64,000 nt of DNA. Origin: Snuella lapsa (GTDB taxonomy: Bacteria > Bacteroidota > Bacteroidia > Flavobacteriales > Flavobacteriaceae). The notes beneath the pieces are model-generated. The model saw nothing but the letters and a program-made list of their open reading frames with translations, had not been told where the DNA came from and searched no databases. Positions 34,308-43,609 of the stretch are shown here, piece after piece (within the stretch, counting starts at the first letter, position 1; the number at the start of each line of letters is the position of its first letter). The translations under genes were made by a program, and so were the position numbers. The stretch lies in the NCBI RefSeq assembly GCF_039539345.1, contig NZ_BAABCY010000040.1, positions 24,501 to 88,500 of the forward strand. The letters run 5' to 3'.

Positions 34308-34904
34308 TCAATTATCGAGTAAAAAGTCGATAGCCTCCATAAGCTTGGTAATAGATTGTTGATCTAAAAGGTTGTAAAAACCTCTTATTTCTTGGTTTTT
34401 ATCAACCAACGCGGCAAACGAAGAGTGGTAAAAATCAATACCGTAATTTAAAGGTTCAAAACTAGTTCGAAATAACTTCGCTACGTGGTCAAGCTGATTT
34501 TTATTTCCATTAAGAAAATGCCATTTTAGATGTGGTATTCCTGTGCTATTGGCATAAGCTTCTAATATAGGAACGGAATCGTTTTTAGGGTCTATGCTAA
34601 ATGAAAGTATTATAAAATCATCAATGTCTTTATATGTATGGGCAATACCTGTTAAAGCTGTTTTCATTTTTGGACAGATACTAGGGCATCGGGTGAAGAA
34701 AAAGTTAGCCACATAGACTTTTTCCTTGGTGTTTTTTTCTGTAACCTTAAGGTTTAATTGATTTTTAAATTCAAAGTTTTCAATGCGGTAATTTACCTTT
34801 TTACCATTATTGTCAATATAATTGCTTAGAACTGGGAGCTGTGTTTTTGAGGTACAGGAAAGATTTAATGACACCATACAGATAAGGAAGCTTCTAATTA
34901 ACAT
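34308..34904 (-). CDS. SCO1/SenC-family copper chaperone, lipoprotein
   Basis: A 198-residue thioredoxin-like protein with lipoprotein signal (RSFLICMVSLNLSC). The copper site is complete: CxxxC in TRCPSICPKMKTAL and the third ligand His in DFYHSSFAALVD. SCO proteins bring copper to, or reduce, Cu sites such as the CuA centre of cytochrome oxidase, outside the inner membrane. Its start overlaps the end of the upstream gene by 11 bases, so translation is coupled; that gene has a copper monooxygenase ligand pattern, suggesting a client. Confidence 0.9.
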   Translation of the reverse strand: MLIRSFLICMVSLNLSCTSKTQLPVLSNYIDNNGKKVNYRIENFEFKNQLNLKVTEKNTKEKVYVANFFFTRCPSICPKMKTALTGIAHTYKDIDDFIILSFSIDPKNDSVPILEAYANSTGIPHLKWHFLNGNKNQLDHVAKLFRTSFEPLNYGIDFYHSSFAALVDKNQEIRGFYNLLDQQSITKLMEAIDFLLDN

Positions 34905-36039
34905 TCAAGTAGTTCTTTGTTTTTACAGCCATTTCCTTATCGTAAAAAAATAAAAACATACTAGCCATCATGTCCTGTATTTCATCGGAGGTATTGTTGG
35001 TAGTAAGTATTAGCTCATAGATATGATCGGGAAACATTAACACCCCTTCTTTACTAGAGAATACAGGCGTATCACTAAGCCCTACGCGATTCCTGTGGTT
35101 TGTTACAATACAATTATATAGTATTTCATTGGTTGTTAAATCTTTTAAAGTAAACTGTTCAGCAAAAGGGTGTAGATGAGGTGTTATTTGATGTAGCCTT
35201 AAAGTATCCTTAAGAGAAAGTTGCTTAGTAACGTTGCATGTAAACACCTGTTTCCCTTTGTTTATTTTCCAATGCCCAGAGAGTATTTGACCCTTTTTGT
35301 TAAAATAGGTTAGGTTTTTTGTTTCAACAGGAATACAAGAATTAGGTTCTATGTCATTTATATCGGCATCATCGAGCTTATTGATATCGAATGGTAGCTG
35401 CATAAAAATTGTTCTGGGCATTAAAGGTTTTAATTTTTTGGCAGTATAACCAATCGATATATCATGTTTAACCTGAAAAATAGAATCCTTAACATTATGA
35501 TTTAATGTTTCTGTAGTAATAAAAAACTGTTCATCACCAAAAAAGGGAAACCCAAATCCATCTGGAAAGCTTATCGATTCAACCCCATGAGATAATGAGA
35601 TGAGTCTAGGGAATTGCATGTTTATCCTATCTAAAAGATGCCATCGACCATGATGTTCTTGTTCTATGTAATTTATGTTCATATGGCAAATAAAATCATT
35701 GGAAATAGTTTTGTTAGCTAAGTTTTTGGCAGAGACTTTAAAATTTGTCATCCAAAATAATTGAGGATTGGATTTATCAAAGTAAAAATATTCCAAGGCT
35801 TTAGGTCCTTCCATGGATTTATAGATATTGTCGATCAATAGAGCAGGAGATTCTAGTGTTAAACTTTTGTCACTTAGTGTTTGATCCCAGTCCGAATCTA
35901 TTACATTAAAGAAATGGAGCAGCTGCGTTTTTACGATAGCTTTATGCCTGTTAGATAGATTAAAATAGTATATAATACCTCCAGTACCTATTACAATTAA
36001 AATGATTATAGCGGTTTTATACCATGTCTTTAAAGCCAT
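34894..36039 (-). CDS. Membrane-anchored protein resembling copper type II monooxygenases (DBH/PHM)
   Basis: A 381-residue protein with one N-terminal membrane helix (about 8-27) and an outside domain. Pattern of the two-copper dopamine beta-/peptidylglycine monooxygenases: CHMN (His119), NHN (His181) with GYTAKKLKPLMPRT after it, then PHLH (His288 and His290) and DMMASM (Met357/358). HxH-to-Met spacing is 68 residues, compared with 70 in rat PHM (His242/244, Met314). First HH pair has only one His (Cys-His-Met). Followed, with an 11-base overlap, by a SCO copper chaperone. Substrate unknown; it could be a copper carrier instead of an enzyme. Confidence 0.65.
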   Translation of the reverse strand: MALKTWYKTAIIILIVIGTGGIIYYFNLSNRHKAIVKTQLLHFFNVIDSDWDQTLSDKSLTLESPALLIDNIYKSMEGPKALEYFYFDKSNPQLFWMTNFKVSAKNLANKTISNDFICHMNINYIEQEHHGRWHLLDRINMQFPRLISLSHGVESISFPDGFGFPFFGDEQFFITTETLNHNVKDSIFQVKHDISIGYTAKKLKPLMPRTIFMQLPFDINKLDDADINDIEPNSCIPVETKNLTYFNKKGQILSGHWKINKGKQVFTCNVTKQLSLKDTLRLHQITPHLHPFAEQFTLKDLTTNEILYNCIVTNHRNRVGLSDTPVFSSKEGVLMFPDHIYELILTTNNTSDEIQDMMASMFLFFYDKEMAVKTKNYLNVN

Positions 36040-36514
36040 ACGGAATGCAATTGGGATTTAAAATTACTAATAATTTTATGATAAATTGTTTTTATAACAA
36101 GACAAAGCAAAGCATTATTTTTATAGAATTCTAAGGCCGTTATAGCTTTGAGTTTTCACCGTATCATGTCTTGCTATAAAATTTTAAGACTTTAGGCCTG
36201 TCGTACCATCTTTTATGTATTTGCTTTATCTATTTGGTATCTGTATTGTCCAGATTCACTTGTCTTTATTTCTGAAAATCAATAACTAATTTACGGGATG
36301 ACAGGAGATGGAAGAGCATATTGGTTAAACGTGTTGTTAATTAATTAATTTTCATTAACAAAAAATAACAAAACGTTAATTTATTTCTGTTAAAATCCCC
36401 CTTTCTTAAATTAAATTCATCTTTTAATCTATATAGCTTTATAACCCTTTATAGTTTGTATAAATTTTGTAATTTGCAAAACTTTTAAAAAATAGGAAAT
36501 TTAAAATATATTAT
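36040..36514. other. 475-bp AT-rich gap upstream of aconitase
   Basis: No gene is seen. The last 50 bases hold TAATTTG (36470-36476), one base short of the usual -7 element, and several TTTG/TTAATTAATTAA tracts near 36340-36376; the divergent gene start at 36039 needs a promoter here also. No structured RNA was identified. Confidence 0.4.
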
Positions 36515-38782
36515 ATGGCATTTGACATCGATATGATTAAGGGTGTATACACCAAAATGGCAGAACGTGTAGATATAGCACGTGATATTGTAGGAAAACC
36601 ATTAACATTGTCTGAGAAGATTTTATACTCACATCTTTGGGATGGAAAACCTACTAAAGCACTTGTTAGAGGAAAAGATTATGTAGATTTTGCTCCAGAT
36701 AGAATAGCATGTCAAGATGCGACAGCTCAAATGGCATTGTTACAGTTTATGCAAGCAGGAAAAAGCAAGGTTGCTGTACCTACAACTGTACACTGTGACC
36801 ACTTAATCCAAGCCAAAGAAGGTGCTGCGAAAGATTTAGTACATGCAAATAATGTAAGTAGTGAAGTGTTTAACTTTTTGGAGTCTGTTTCCAATAAGTA
36901 TGGTATTGGATTCTGGAAACCAGGAGCAGGTATTATACACCAAGTTGTATTAGAAAACTATGCTTTTCCTGGTGGGATGATGATCGGTACAGATTCCCAT
37001 ACAGTTAATGCAGGTGGTTTAGGAATGATAGCTATAGGTGTTGGTGGAGCTGATGCGGTAGATGTAATGGCAGGAATGGCTTGGGAATTGAAGTTTCCTA
37101 AATTAATAGGCGTTAAATTAACAGGTAAATTATCTGGTTGGACAGCGCCTAAAGATGTTATTTTAAAGGTAGCAGAAATACTAACTGTAAAAGGTGGTAC
37201 AGGTGCTATTGTAGAATATTTTGGACCTGGAGCAACATCCATGTCGTGTACAGGAAAAGGAACCATTTGTAACATGGGAGCAGAAATTGGTGCAACAACC
37301 TCTACTTTTGGTTACGATGAGTCTATGGAGCGTTACTTGCGTTCTACAGATAGAGCCGATGTTGCTGATGCTGCCAATGCTGTAAAAACCTATTTGACTG
37401 CTGATGCCGAGGTTTACGAAAATCCTGAGAATTATTTCGATCAAGTTATTGAAATTAATCTATCTGAATTAGGCCCTCTTTTAAACGGACCGTTTACTCC
37501 AGATTTATCAACAACTGTTGGTGAGGAAATGTCAGAAAAAGCAAAGGCTAACGATTGGCCATTAGCAGTAGAGTGGGGCTTAATTGGGTCGTGTACTAAC
37601 TCATCATATGAAGATTTATCACGAGCCTCGTCAATAGCACAACAGGCGTTGGATAAAGGCTTGAAAATGAAAGCAGAATTAGGAATAAATCCAGGGTCCG
37701 AGCAGGTGAGATATACTGCAGAGCGTGATGGTATCCTTGATGTTTTCGAAAGATTAGATGCCAAAATATTTACAAATGCTTGTGGTCCATGTATAGGGCA
37801 ATGGGCTAGATATAGCGATCCTAAAAATGCGCCAAAGAATAGTATTGTACACTCGTTTAACAGAAACTTTGCTAAACGTGCCGATGGTAACCCGAATACT
37901 CATGCATTTGTTGCTTCACCAGAACTAACGGCTGCAATAGCTATTTCGGGACGTTTGGATTTTAATCCGTTAACCGATAAGCTCATCAACGAAAATGGAG
38001 AGGAAGTAATGTTCGATGAACCAACAGGATGGGAATTACCTCCAAAAGGTTTTGAAGTACAAGATAATGGTTATTTGGCCCCAGAAGAAGATGGAAGCAA
38101 TGTACAGGTTAATGTGGCCGATGACTCAGAACGTTTACAGTTATTGACTCCTTTTGAGCCTATAGGAGATACTATTACGGGTGCCAAATTATTAATTAAA
38201 GCCTTAGGAAAATGTACAACAGATCATATTAGTATGGCTGGTCCTTGGTTGCGTTTTAGAGGACATTTAGATAATATTGCCAATAACACATTTATTGGGG
38301 CGGTAAATGCTTTTAACGAGAAAACAAATTTTGTTAAGAACCAATTAACGGGAGAATACGGAGGTGTGCCAGATGCACAACGTGAATATAAAAAAGCGGG
38401 TATTAAAACGGTTGTGATAGGAGACCATAACTACGGAGAAGGTTCTTCAAGAGAGCATGCAGCAATGCAACCAAGACATTTGGGAGTTGCAGCTGTTATC
38501 GTAAAATCGTTTGCCCGTATACACGAAACAAACCTTAAAAAACAAGGTATGTTAGGTTTAACCTTCGCAAATGAAAATGATTATGATTTGATTCAGGAAG
38601 ATGACACCTTTAACTTTTTGGATTTAAATGAATTTACTCCAGGTAAGCAATTAACGCTTGAAGTGGTGCATGCCGATGGAAGCAAAGACATTGTTAAGGT
38701 TAATCACACCTATAACGAAGCTCAGATTGAGTGGTTCAAGGCTGGTTCTGCCCTTAACTTAATAAAACTTCAAAATGCCTAG
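36515..38782 (+). CDS. acn: Aconitate hydratase (mitochondrial-type)
   Basis: A 755-residue aconitase interconverting citrate and isocitrate in the TCA cycle. The [4Fe-4S] cysteines are in LIGSCTNSS (about 360) and TNACGPCIG (about 424); the C-terminal swivel domain has DHNYGEGSSREHAA near 640 with the substrate-binding Ser/Arg. Length (755) and order match the mitochondrial-type aconitase of Bacteroidota, not AcnA of 890. It is monocistronic, followed by a terminator. Confidence 0.96.
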   Translation: MAFDIDMIKGVYTKMAERVDIARDIVGKPLTLSEKILYSHLWDGKPTKALVRGKDYVDFAPDRIACQDATAQMALLQFMQAGKSKVAVPTTVHCDHLIQAKEGAAKDLVHANNVSSEVFNFLESVSNKYGIGFWKPGAGIIHQVVLENYAFPGGMMIGTDSHTVNAGGLGMIAIGVGGADAVDVMAGMAWELKFPKLIGVKLTGKLSGWTAPKDVILKVAEILTVKGGTGAIVEYFGPGATSMSCTGKGTICNMGAEIGATTSTFGYDESMERYLRSTDRADVADAANAVKTYLTADAEVYENPENYFDQVIEINLSELGPLLNGPFTPDLSTTVGEEMSEKAKANDWPLAVEWGLIGSCTNSSYEDLSRASSIAQQALDKGLKMKAELGINPGSEQVRYTAERDGILDVFERLDAKIFTNACGPCIGQWARYSDPKNAPKNSIVHSFNRNFAKRADGNPNTHAFVASPELTAAIAISGRLDFNPLTDKLINENGEEVMFDEPTGWELPPKGFEVQDNGYLAPEEDGSNVQVNVADDSERLQLLTPFEPIGDTITGAKLLIKALGKCTTDHISMAGPWLRFRGHLDNIANNTFIGAVNAFNEKTNFVKNQLTGEYGGVPDAQREYKKAGIKTVVIGDHNYGEGSSREHAAMQPRHLGVAAVIVKSFARIHETNLKKQGMLGLTFANENDYDLIQEDDTFNFLDLNEFTPGKQLTLEVVHADGSKDIVKVNHTYNEAQIEWFKAGSALNLIKLQNA

Positions 38783-38805
38783 TAATTGTGCTTGCATTTA
38801 TTGAT

Positions 38806-38838
38806 AAAAAAATCCAGTTAGAAATAGCTGGATTTTTT
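38806..38838 (+). terminator. Terminator of aconitase gene
   Basis: AAAAAATCCAG...CTGGATTTTTT, a perfect stem with T-run, 24 bases after the stop. Confidence 0.88.
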
Positions 38839-38848
38839 GTTTTATAAC

Positions 38849-39008
38849 GAACTCATCTTGACTTTTTCTGTTTCCTAAAAAATGACTCAAATCTGCTCAT
38901 ATTTCGTTACTTTTTTTACTCGTAGCAATGCTATGACTTTCAAAAAGTGCCTCATCTGAACAAATTTGATATCATTTTCGGTTAAAAACAAAAAGTCAAG
39001 ATGAGTTC
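38849..39008. repeat. 160-bp near-complete palindromic element (MITE-like)
   Basis: The ends GAACTCATCTTGACTTTTT (38849-38867) and AAAAAGTCAAGATGAGTTC (38990-39008) are perfect inverted copies of 19 bases. Pairing continues inward (AATGACTCAAATCTGCTCA against TGAACAAATTTGATATCATT) to a central TAGCA-A-TGCTA at 38923-38933. The transcript would form a hairpin of about 75-bp arms. It has no ORF, and lies between the acn terminator and mazG. Confidence 0.8.
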
Positions 39009-39053
39009 AACATACTGAATCAATATAATTGTATTTTTACCAAAATTTGATAT

Positions 39054-39827
39054 ATGAATTCAAGAGCAGATCAATTAAAAGCCTTTGATAGATTGTTAAC
39101 CATCATGGATGAGTTGAGAGAGCAGTGTCCCTGGGATAAAAAACAAACAATGGAAAGTTTACGACATCTTACCATTGAAGAAACGTATGAGCTTGGTGAT
39201 GCTATTTTGGACAACGATTTACAAGAAGTTAAAAAGGAACTGGGAGATGTTTTGCTTCATATTGTTTTCTATGCAAAAATTGGTAGTGAAAAAGCTGATT
39301 TTGATATAGCCGATGTGTGCAATAGTATTTGTGAAAAGTTAATAAGTAGGCATCCTCATATTTATGGAGATGTTACAGTTAATAACGAAGAGGATGTTAA
39401 ACGTAATTGGGAAAAATTAAAATTAAAAGAAGGGAAAACAAGCGTTTTAGAGGGCGTTCCCAATAGTCTTCCAGCATTGGTGAAGGCAAATAGGATTCAA
39501 GAGAAGGTTGCAGGTGTAGGTTTTGATTGGGAAGCACCGCATCAAGTTTGGGAAAAGGTAGAAGAAGAACTCAGTGAATTAAAAGCGGAGGTGCAAATAG
39601 GAAATGCAGATCGTATGGAAAGTGAGTTTGGAGATGTGCTATTTTCAATGGTAAACTATGCACGTTTTTTAAATATAAATCCAGAGAATGCATTAGAGCG
39701 TACAAATAAGAAATTCTCAAAGCGATTTCAATATCTGGAATCTAAAGCTAAAAGTTTAAATAAACCACTAAAAGAAATGACCCTTGCCGAAATGGACGTG
39801 TTTTGGGAAGAGGCGAAAAGACTTTAG
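39054..39827 (+). CDS. mazG: Nucleoside triphosphate pyrophosphohydrolase MazG
   Basis: A 257-residue MazG with two tandem all-alpha pyrophosphohydrolase domains. The first has CPWDKKQTMESLRHLTIEETYEL and ELGDVLLHIVFYAKI (EExxE...ExxD), the second about residues 170-235 has EEELSELKAE and EFGDVLFSMVNYARF. It hydrolyses NTPs to NMPs and PPi, a house-cleaning and growth-control activity. Length close to E. coli MazG (263). Immediately downstream of the palindromic element. Confidence 0.94.
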   Translation: MNSRADQLKAFDRLLTIMDELREQCPWDKKQTMESLRHLTIEETYELGDAILDNDLQEVKKELGDVLLHIVFYAKIGSEKADFDIADVCNSICEKLISRHPHIYGDVTVNNEEDVKRNWEKLKLKEGKTSVLEGVPNSLPALVKANRIQEKVAGVGFDWEAPHQVWEKVEEELSELKAEVQIGNADRMESEFGDVLFSMVNYARFLNINPENALERTNKKFSKRFQYLESKAKSLNKPLKEMTLAEMDVFWEEAKRL

Positions 39828-39959
39828 GAAGCTTTAAAAAAATGATTCGTGAGTGGGTATAATTTTGTCATATTTTTAAATATTGTCCCACATTAATTTT
39901 AATACCTAAAAATAGAAAATATAGCGATAAGTATCGATTCTAATAGTTTTGTAAAGGAC

Positions 39960-39967
39960 TATCTTTG
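39960..39967 (+). promoter_or_regulatory. -7 element of the mqo gene
   Basis: TATCTTTG, 30 bases before the ATG at 39998; no clear upstream TTTG at 19-20 bases. Confidence 0.5.
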
Positions 39968-39997
39968 CAGCCGATTATAAAAAACAAGGTTTCAAAA

Positions 39998-41350
39998 ATG
40001 GCTAAAACAATAAAACATTCAGAATTTGTACTTATAGGTGGCGGCATAATGAGTGCCACATTGGCAATATTGCTTTTTGAAAAATTTCCTGGAAAAAAGA
40101 TCACAGTTATTGAAAAGCTTCCCAAAATGGCAGAGGAAAGTTCGGAGGCGTGGAATAATGCCGGAACAGGACATGCTGGTAATTGTGAATTGAACTATAC
40201 ACCAGAGAAAAAAGGAATAATAGACTCCCAAAAGGCGATTACAATAGCCGAACAATTTAAAGAGACCTTGGGTTTTTGGAGGGATTGTGCCGAGAAGGGA
40301 TATATTAATAATATCTCTAAATGTATACATGCCGTTCCCCATATTAGTTTTGTTCAAGGGAAAAAGGATGTGGCTTTTTTAGAAAAAAGATGGCAAATTT
40401 TAAAAGAAATCTCTCATTTTAAGGAGATGGTTTTCTCTAAGGATATTGAAGAAATAAAGCAGTGGATACCGTTGATGATGGAGGGAAGGCCGAGCAAAAC
40501 CAAAGAAGTAGCTGCAACTTATTTTGAGGATGGTTATGATGTGAACTTTGGGGAAATTGCCGATCAAATTTTTCGTTTTTTGGCTAAACAGGATAATGTA
40601 CAATTACTAAACTACAGTAATGTTTACAATTTACAGCAAACAAACAATAAACGCTGGTTATTAAGCATTAAGGGACAGAATGTTGGTAAACATTGGAAAT
40701 TGGTTACGAATTATGTTTTTATAGGAGCAGGAGGGGGCACTTTACCGTTACTTGAAAAGTCGAACATAAAGGAAGCCAAAGGTTATGGAGGTTTCCCAAT
40801 AAGTGGTTTGTGGTTACGTTGTACAAATCCTGAAATTATTGAAAAACATGAAGCCAAGGTATATGGAAAAGCTAAAAAAGGTTCGCCACCTATGTCGGTG
40901 CCGCACATGGATACCCGAATGATCAATGGACGTAAGGAGTTGTTGTTTGGGCCTTTTGCAGGCTTTACTACCAAGTTTTTAAAGCATGGTTCTATGTTTG
41001 ATTTGCCTCGATCTGTTGAATTCGACAATATTATGAGTCTTTTAGGAGCAGGGTATCAAAACTTACCATTAGTTAAATACCTTGTTAAACAGGTAAGCCT
41101 GAGTTTTAAGGACCGTATGGAGATGTTACGCGAATTTTACCCTGAAGCTAACGATGATGACTGGAAAATGGTCGTGGCCGGACAACGGGTGCAAATTATT
41201 AAGCGTAATAAAAAAGGTTTTGGTAAGTTGGAGTTTGGTACTGAAATTATAGTATCCAAAGATAAAACGATTGCTGCACTTTTAGGAGCATCGCCAGGAG
41301 CCTCTACGTCCTACTCGGTAATGAAAAATGTTCTTGAAAAATGTTTCTAG
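39998..41350 (+). CDS. mqo: Malate:quinone oxidoreductase, C-terminally short
   Basis: A 450-residue FAD enzyme that oxidises malate to oxaloacetate with quinone on the inner membrane. The FAD motif VLIGGGIMSATLA is at the N-terminus, SEAWNNAGTGHAGNCELNYTP at about 48 and ASPGASTSYSVM at the end. Enzymes of this type (E. coli 548, Bacillus about 500 residues) continue some 40 or more residues past LEKCF; here TAG follows directly and a terminator is three bases away. The rest looks intact, so it is shortened, not clearly dead. ATG at 39998 is preferred over the upstream TTG within the promoter. Confidence 0.9.
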   Translation: MAKTIKHSEFVLIGGGIMSATLAILLFEKFPGKKITVIEKLPKMAEESSEAWNNAGTGHAGNCELNYTPEKKGIIDSQKAITIAEQFKETLGFWRDCAEKGYINNISKCIHAVPHISFVQGKKDVAFLEKRWQILKEISHFKEMVFSKDIEEIKQWIPLMMEGRPSKTKEVAATYFEDGYDVNFGEIADQIFRFLAKQDNVQLLNYSNVYNLQQTNNKRWLLSIKGQNVGKHWKLVTNYVFIGAGGGTLPLLEKSNIKEAKGYGGFPISGLWLRCTNPEIIEKHEAKVYGKAKKGSPPMSVPHMDTRMINGRKELLFGPFAGFTTKFLKHGSMFDLPRSVEFDNIMSLLGAGYQNLPLVKYLVKQVSLSFKDRMEMLREFYPEANDDDWKMVVAGQRVQIIKRNKKGFGKLEFGTEIIVSKDKTIAALLGASPGASTSYSVMKNVLEKCF

Positions 41351-41352
41351 TT

Positions 41353-41411
41353 AAAAGAGGTCTTAAAAGTTTATTCTGAATAACAAAATAAATAGCTTTT
41401 TAAGACCTCAT
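41353..41411. terminator. Shared long-stem terminator between mqo and the DUF349 gene
   Basis: GAGGTCTTAAAAG (41357-41369) faces CTTTTTAAGACCTC (41396-41409), between convergent genes. Confidence 0.75.
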
Positions 41412-41425
41412 TCGACATGCTTGTT

Positions 41426-43501
41426 CTAATAAAGTTCTTTAATCTTTTTAAGTTTGGATTTCCACAGCTTTAAAGATTCTTTGTGGGCTTTAATATTATT
41501 TAGCACTTCCTTAACCAATGGATTGTCGTCGTCCACGTTAGTAAAAAATTGCAGATTGTTTTCCAATTGATTGATCTGGTGCTTGGTTTCGTCTATTTTC
41601 TTACGAATAAACGAACGTTCGTTATCCAAGTTACTTGTGTCGTCAGAATCACCGCTATTTAAGTTTTCTAATTTATTTTCAAACTTGATCATTTCAATTT
41701 CATTCTTGTCCATATTTAAACTGGACAACAATTCATCTATAGTTTTGTTAAATTTGCCTTCAATATAGCGCTTGTCGTTTGGTACGCGTCCTAAATTTTT
41801 CCACTCATTTATATGGGCCTTTATTGTATCCAAGTTTGCGGATTTGTCACCAGTTAATTTTAAAACCTTTAGCGTTTCCAGAAGTTCATGTTTTTTGTTA
41901 AATGCCTCTAAGTGTTCCTTGCTAGCTGCATTTTTTAAGGCATGTAACCTATCAAAGTAGTAGTTGCAGGCAGTTTTAAATTGCTTCCATATCCTATCGC
42001 TGTCTTTGCGGGGAACATGACCAATTTTTTTCCAGTCACTTTGGATTTTTTTCATCAAAGAGGTGGTTACCTCATAGTCTTCACTGTCTTTATTATCTTC
42101 AGCTATTTTAACAAGTTCTAATTTCTTCTGGAGGTTGTTGTACTGTTCCTTTTTTAAGTTTTTATAAAAGGCATTTTTTTGACGGTTAAAACGCCTTACG
42201 GCATCTTTAAACTTTGCCCAAGTACTTTCGTTTACTTTCAAGGGGACTTTTCCAGCATCAAAGAAGTCGTTTCTTAAACTTTCAATTTCTTTAATTTTCT
42301 TTTGCCAACCATTATGGGAGCTGGCTCCTTGTTCATTTATTGTTTCAATATTGGCAATAATTTCAAGTTTTTTATCGAGGTTTTTTTCATAAACTTTATC
42401 AAGATCTTGAAAGTACAATTGCCGTTTGTCGTTAATGGCCTTTGTAGCAGCTTTAAAGCGTTGCCATATAATTTCACGATGTTCTTTGCCAACTGGACCT
42501 AATTCTTCTTTCCACATTTTGTGAAGCTCTTGAAGCTCCCTAAATGCACGCATCACATTGTCGTCTTTAGCTAATTCTTCAGCTCGCTCAATGATTTTGA
42601 GCTTTTTCTCTAGATTGTGTTTAAAGTCTAAGTCCCTTAAATCACGATTTAAATGCAAAAAGTCATAAAACATTTCTACATGATGGTGGTAGCTGTTCCA
42701 GGCATTGTTGTATTTATCTCTTGGAATGGGACCGGTGTTTCTCCAGCGTTCTTGTAGCTCTTTAAAGTGCTTATATGTTGTGTTTATGTTTTCTTCAACG
42801 TTTATAAGCCCTTTAAGTTCTTCAATAATTTCAAGTTTAGTAGCTAAATTTTGTTTAAGGTTCTTTTCGATGTTTTTGTAGTGCTCATTAAGTTTAGCAC
42901 GGTAATCCCTGTAGGCCTCTTTATAACGTTTTTGGATAGGAGATGAATAGTAAAAATCAATTTCGTTTCCACCGTCATTTAAAAATTCTTCTTTTTTTTC
43001 GTCGAGCAGTTCCTGAAATTTAGCTTTAAACTCAGAATTTATACTTTCTACATGCGATTTTATAGCTTGTACTTTTTCTTTTTTTAGAAGGTTTTCAAGC
43101 TCAATTGCCAAGGATTCGAGAGACATTTTGTCGTATTCCTTAACTTCAATGGTATGACGTTCTTTATTGCCTTCATCTTCAGCATCTTCGGCATTCGATT
43201 CATCTATTTCATTAAGAATTTCATCGTGTCCTTCTTCGTCTTTAGCTTCCTCTGTATTATTGGTTGTATCGGGCACATCGGAAGTACTTGAACTAGGTGT
43301 AGGATCTGTCTGAGCAGTATCGGCAGAAGTACTAGTCTCAGGTACAACTTCAAGATGGTTTTCTGTGGTTGTATCTGTTTCTGCGTCCTTCTTCTTGTCA
43401 ACTTGGGAAGTATTCGTTACATCGTCATTATTAGATGGATTTGCAGGGGGATTAACGCTCTCGTTTTCTTCTGCTTTATGCGTATTATTTATCTCAGACA
43501 T
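41426..43501 (-). CDS. DUF349 repeat protein
   Basis: A 691-residue protein. The first 125 residues are acidic and low-complexity (Glu/Asp/Thr/Ser-rich). The rest is a row of about six helical DUF349 repeats, each containing a WxxxGxVPRxxxxxxWxxF-like motif (for example WRNTGPIPRDKYNNAWNSY, KIGHVPRKDSDRIWKQF). No function of such proteins is firmly known; long coiled-helical architecture suggests a scaffold. No signal peptide. Convergent with mqo and 108 bases downstream of aroE. Confidence 0.88.
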   Translation of the reverse strand: MSEINNTHKAEENESVNPPANPSNNDDVTNTSQVDKKKDAETDTTTENHLEVVPETSTSADTAQTDPTPSSSTSDVPDTTNNTEEAKDEEGHDEILNEIDESNAEDAEDEGNKERHTIEVKEYDKMSLESLAIELENLLKKEKVQAIKSHVESINSEFKAKFQELLDEKKEEFLNDGGNEIDFYYSSPIQKRYKEAYRDYRAKLNEHYKNIEKNLKQNLATKLEIIEELKGLINVEENINTTYKHFKELQERWRNTGPIPRDKYNNAWNSYHHHVEMFYDFLHLNRDLRDLDFKHNLEKKLKIIERAEELAKDDNVMRAFRELQELHKMWKEELGPVGKEHREIIWQRFKAATKAINDKRQLYFQDLDKVYEKNLDKKLEIIANIETINEQGASSHNGWQKKIKEIESLRNDFFDAGKVPLKVNESTWAKFKDAVRRFNRQKNAFYKNLKKEQYNNLQKKLELVKIAEDNKDSEDYEVTTSLMKKIQSDWKKIGHVPRKDSDRIWKQFKTACNYYFDRLHALKNAASKEHLEAFNKKHELLETLKVLKLTGDKSANLDTIKAHINEWKNLGRVPNDKRYIEGKFNKTIDELLSSLNMDKNEIEMIKFENKLENLNSGDSDDTSNLDNERSFIRKKIDETKHQINQLENNLQFFTNVDDDNPLVKEVLNNIKAHKESLKLWKSKLKKIKELY

Positions 43502-43609
43502 TTTAAAAATGTTTAGGTTCGTTAAGTTTCTTCAAAGTTTAAATATACTAACAACTCTATTATTTACAAAGGAGTAGTAGCGTTTTAATAGTTTATTTAT
43601 TTGTTTTAA

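Noticed and set aside
41426..43501. Suspicion of tandem DNA repeats in the DUF349 gene
   Set aside because: The repeats are at protein-domain level and diverged; no direct DNA repeat was seen.
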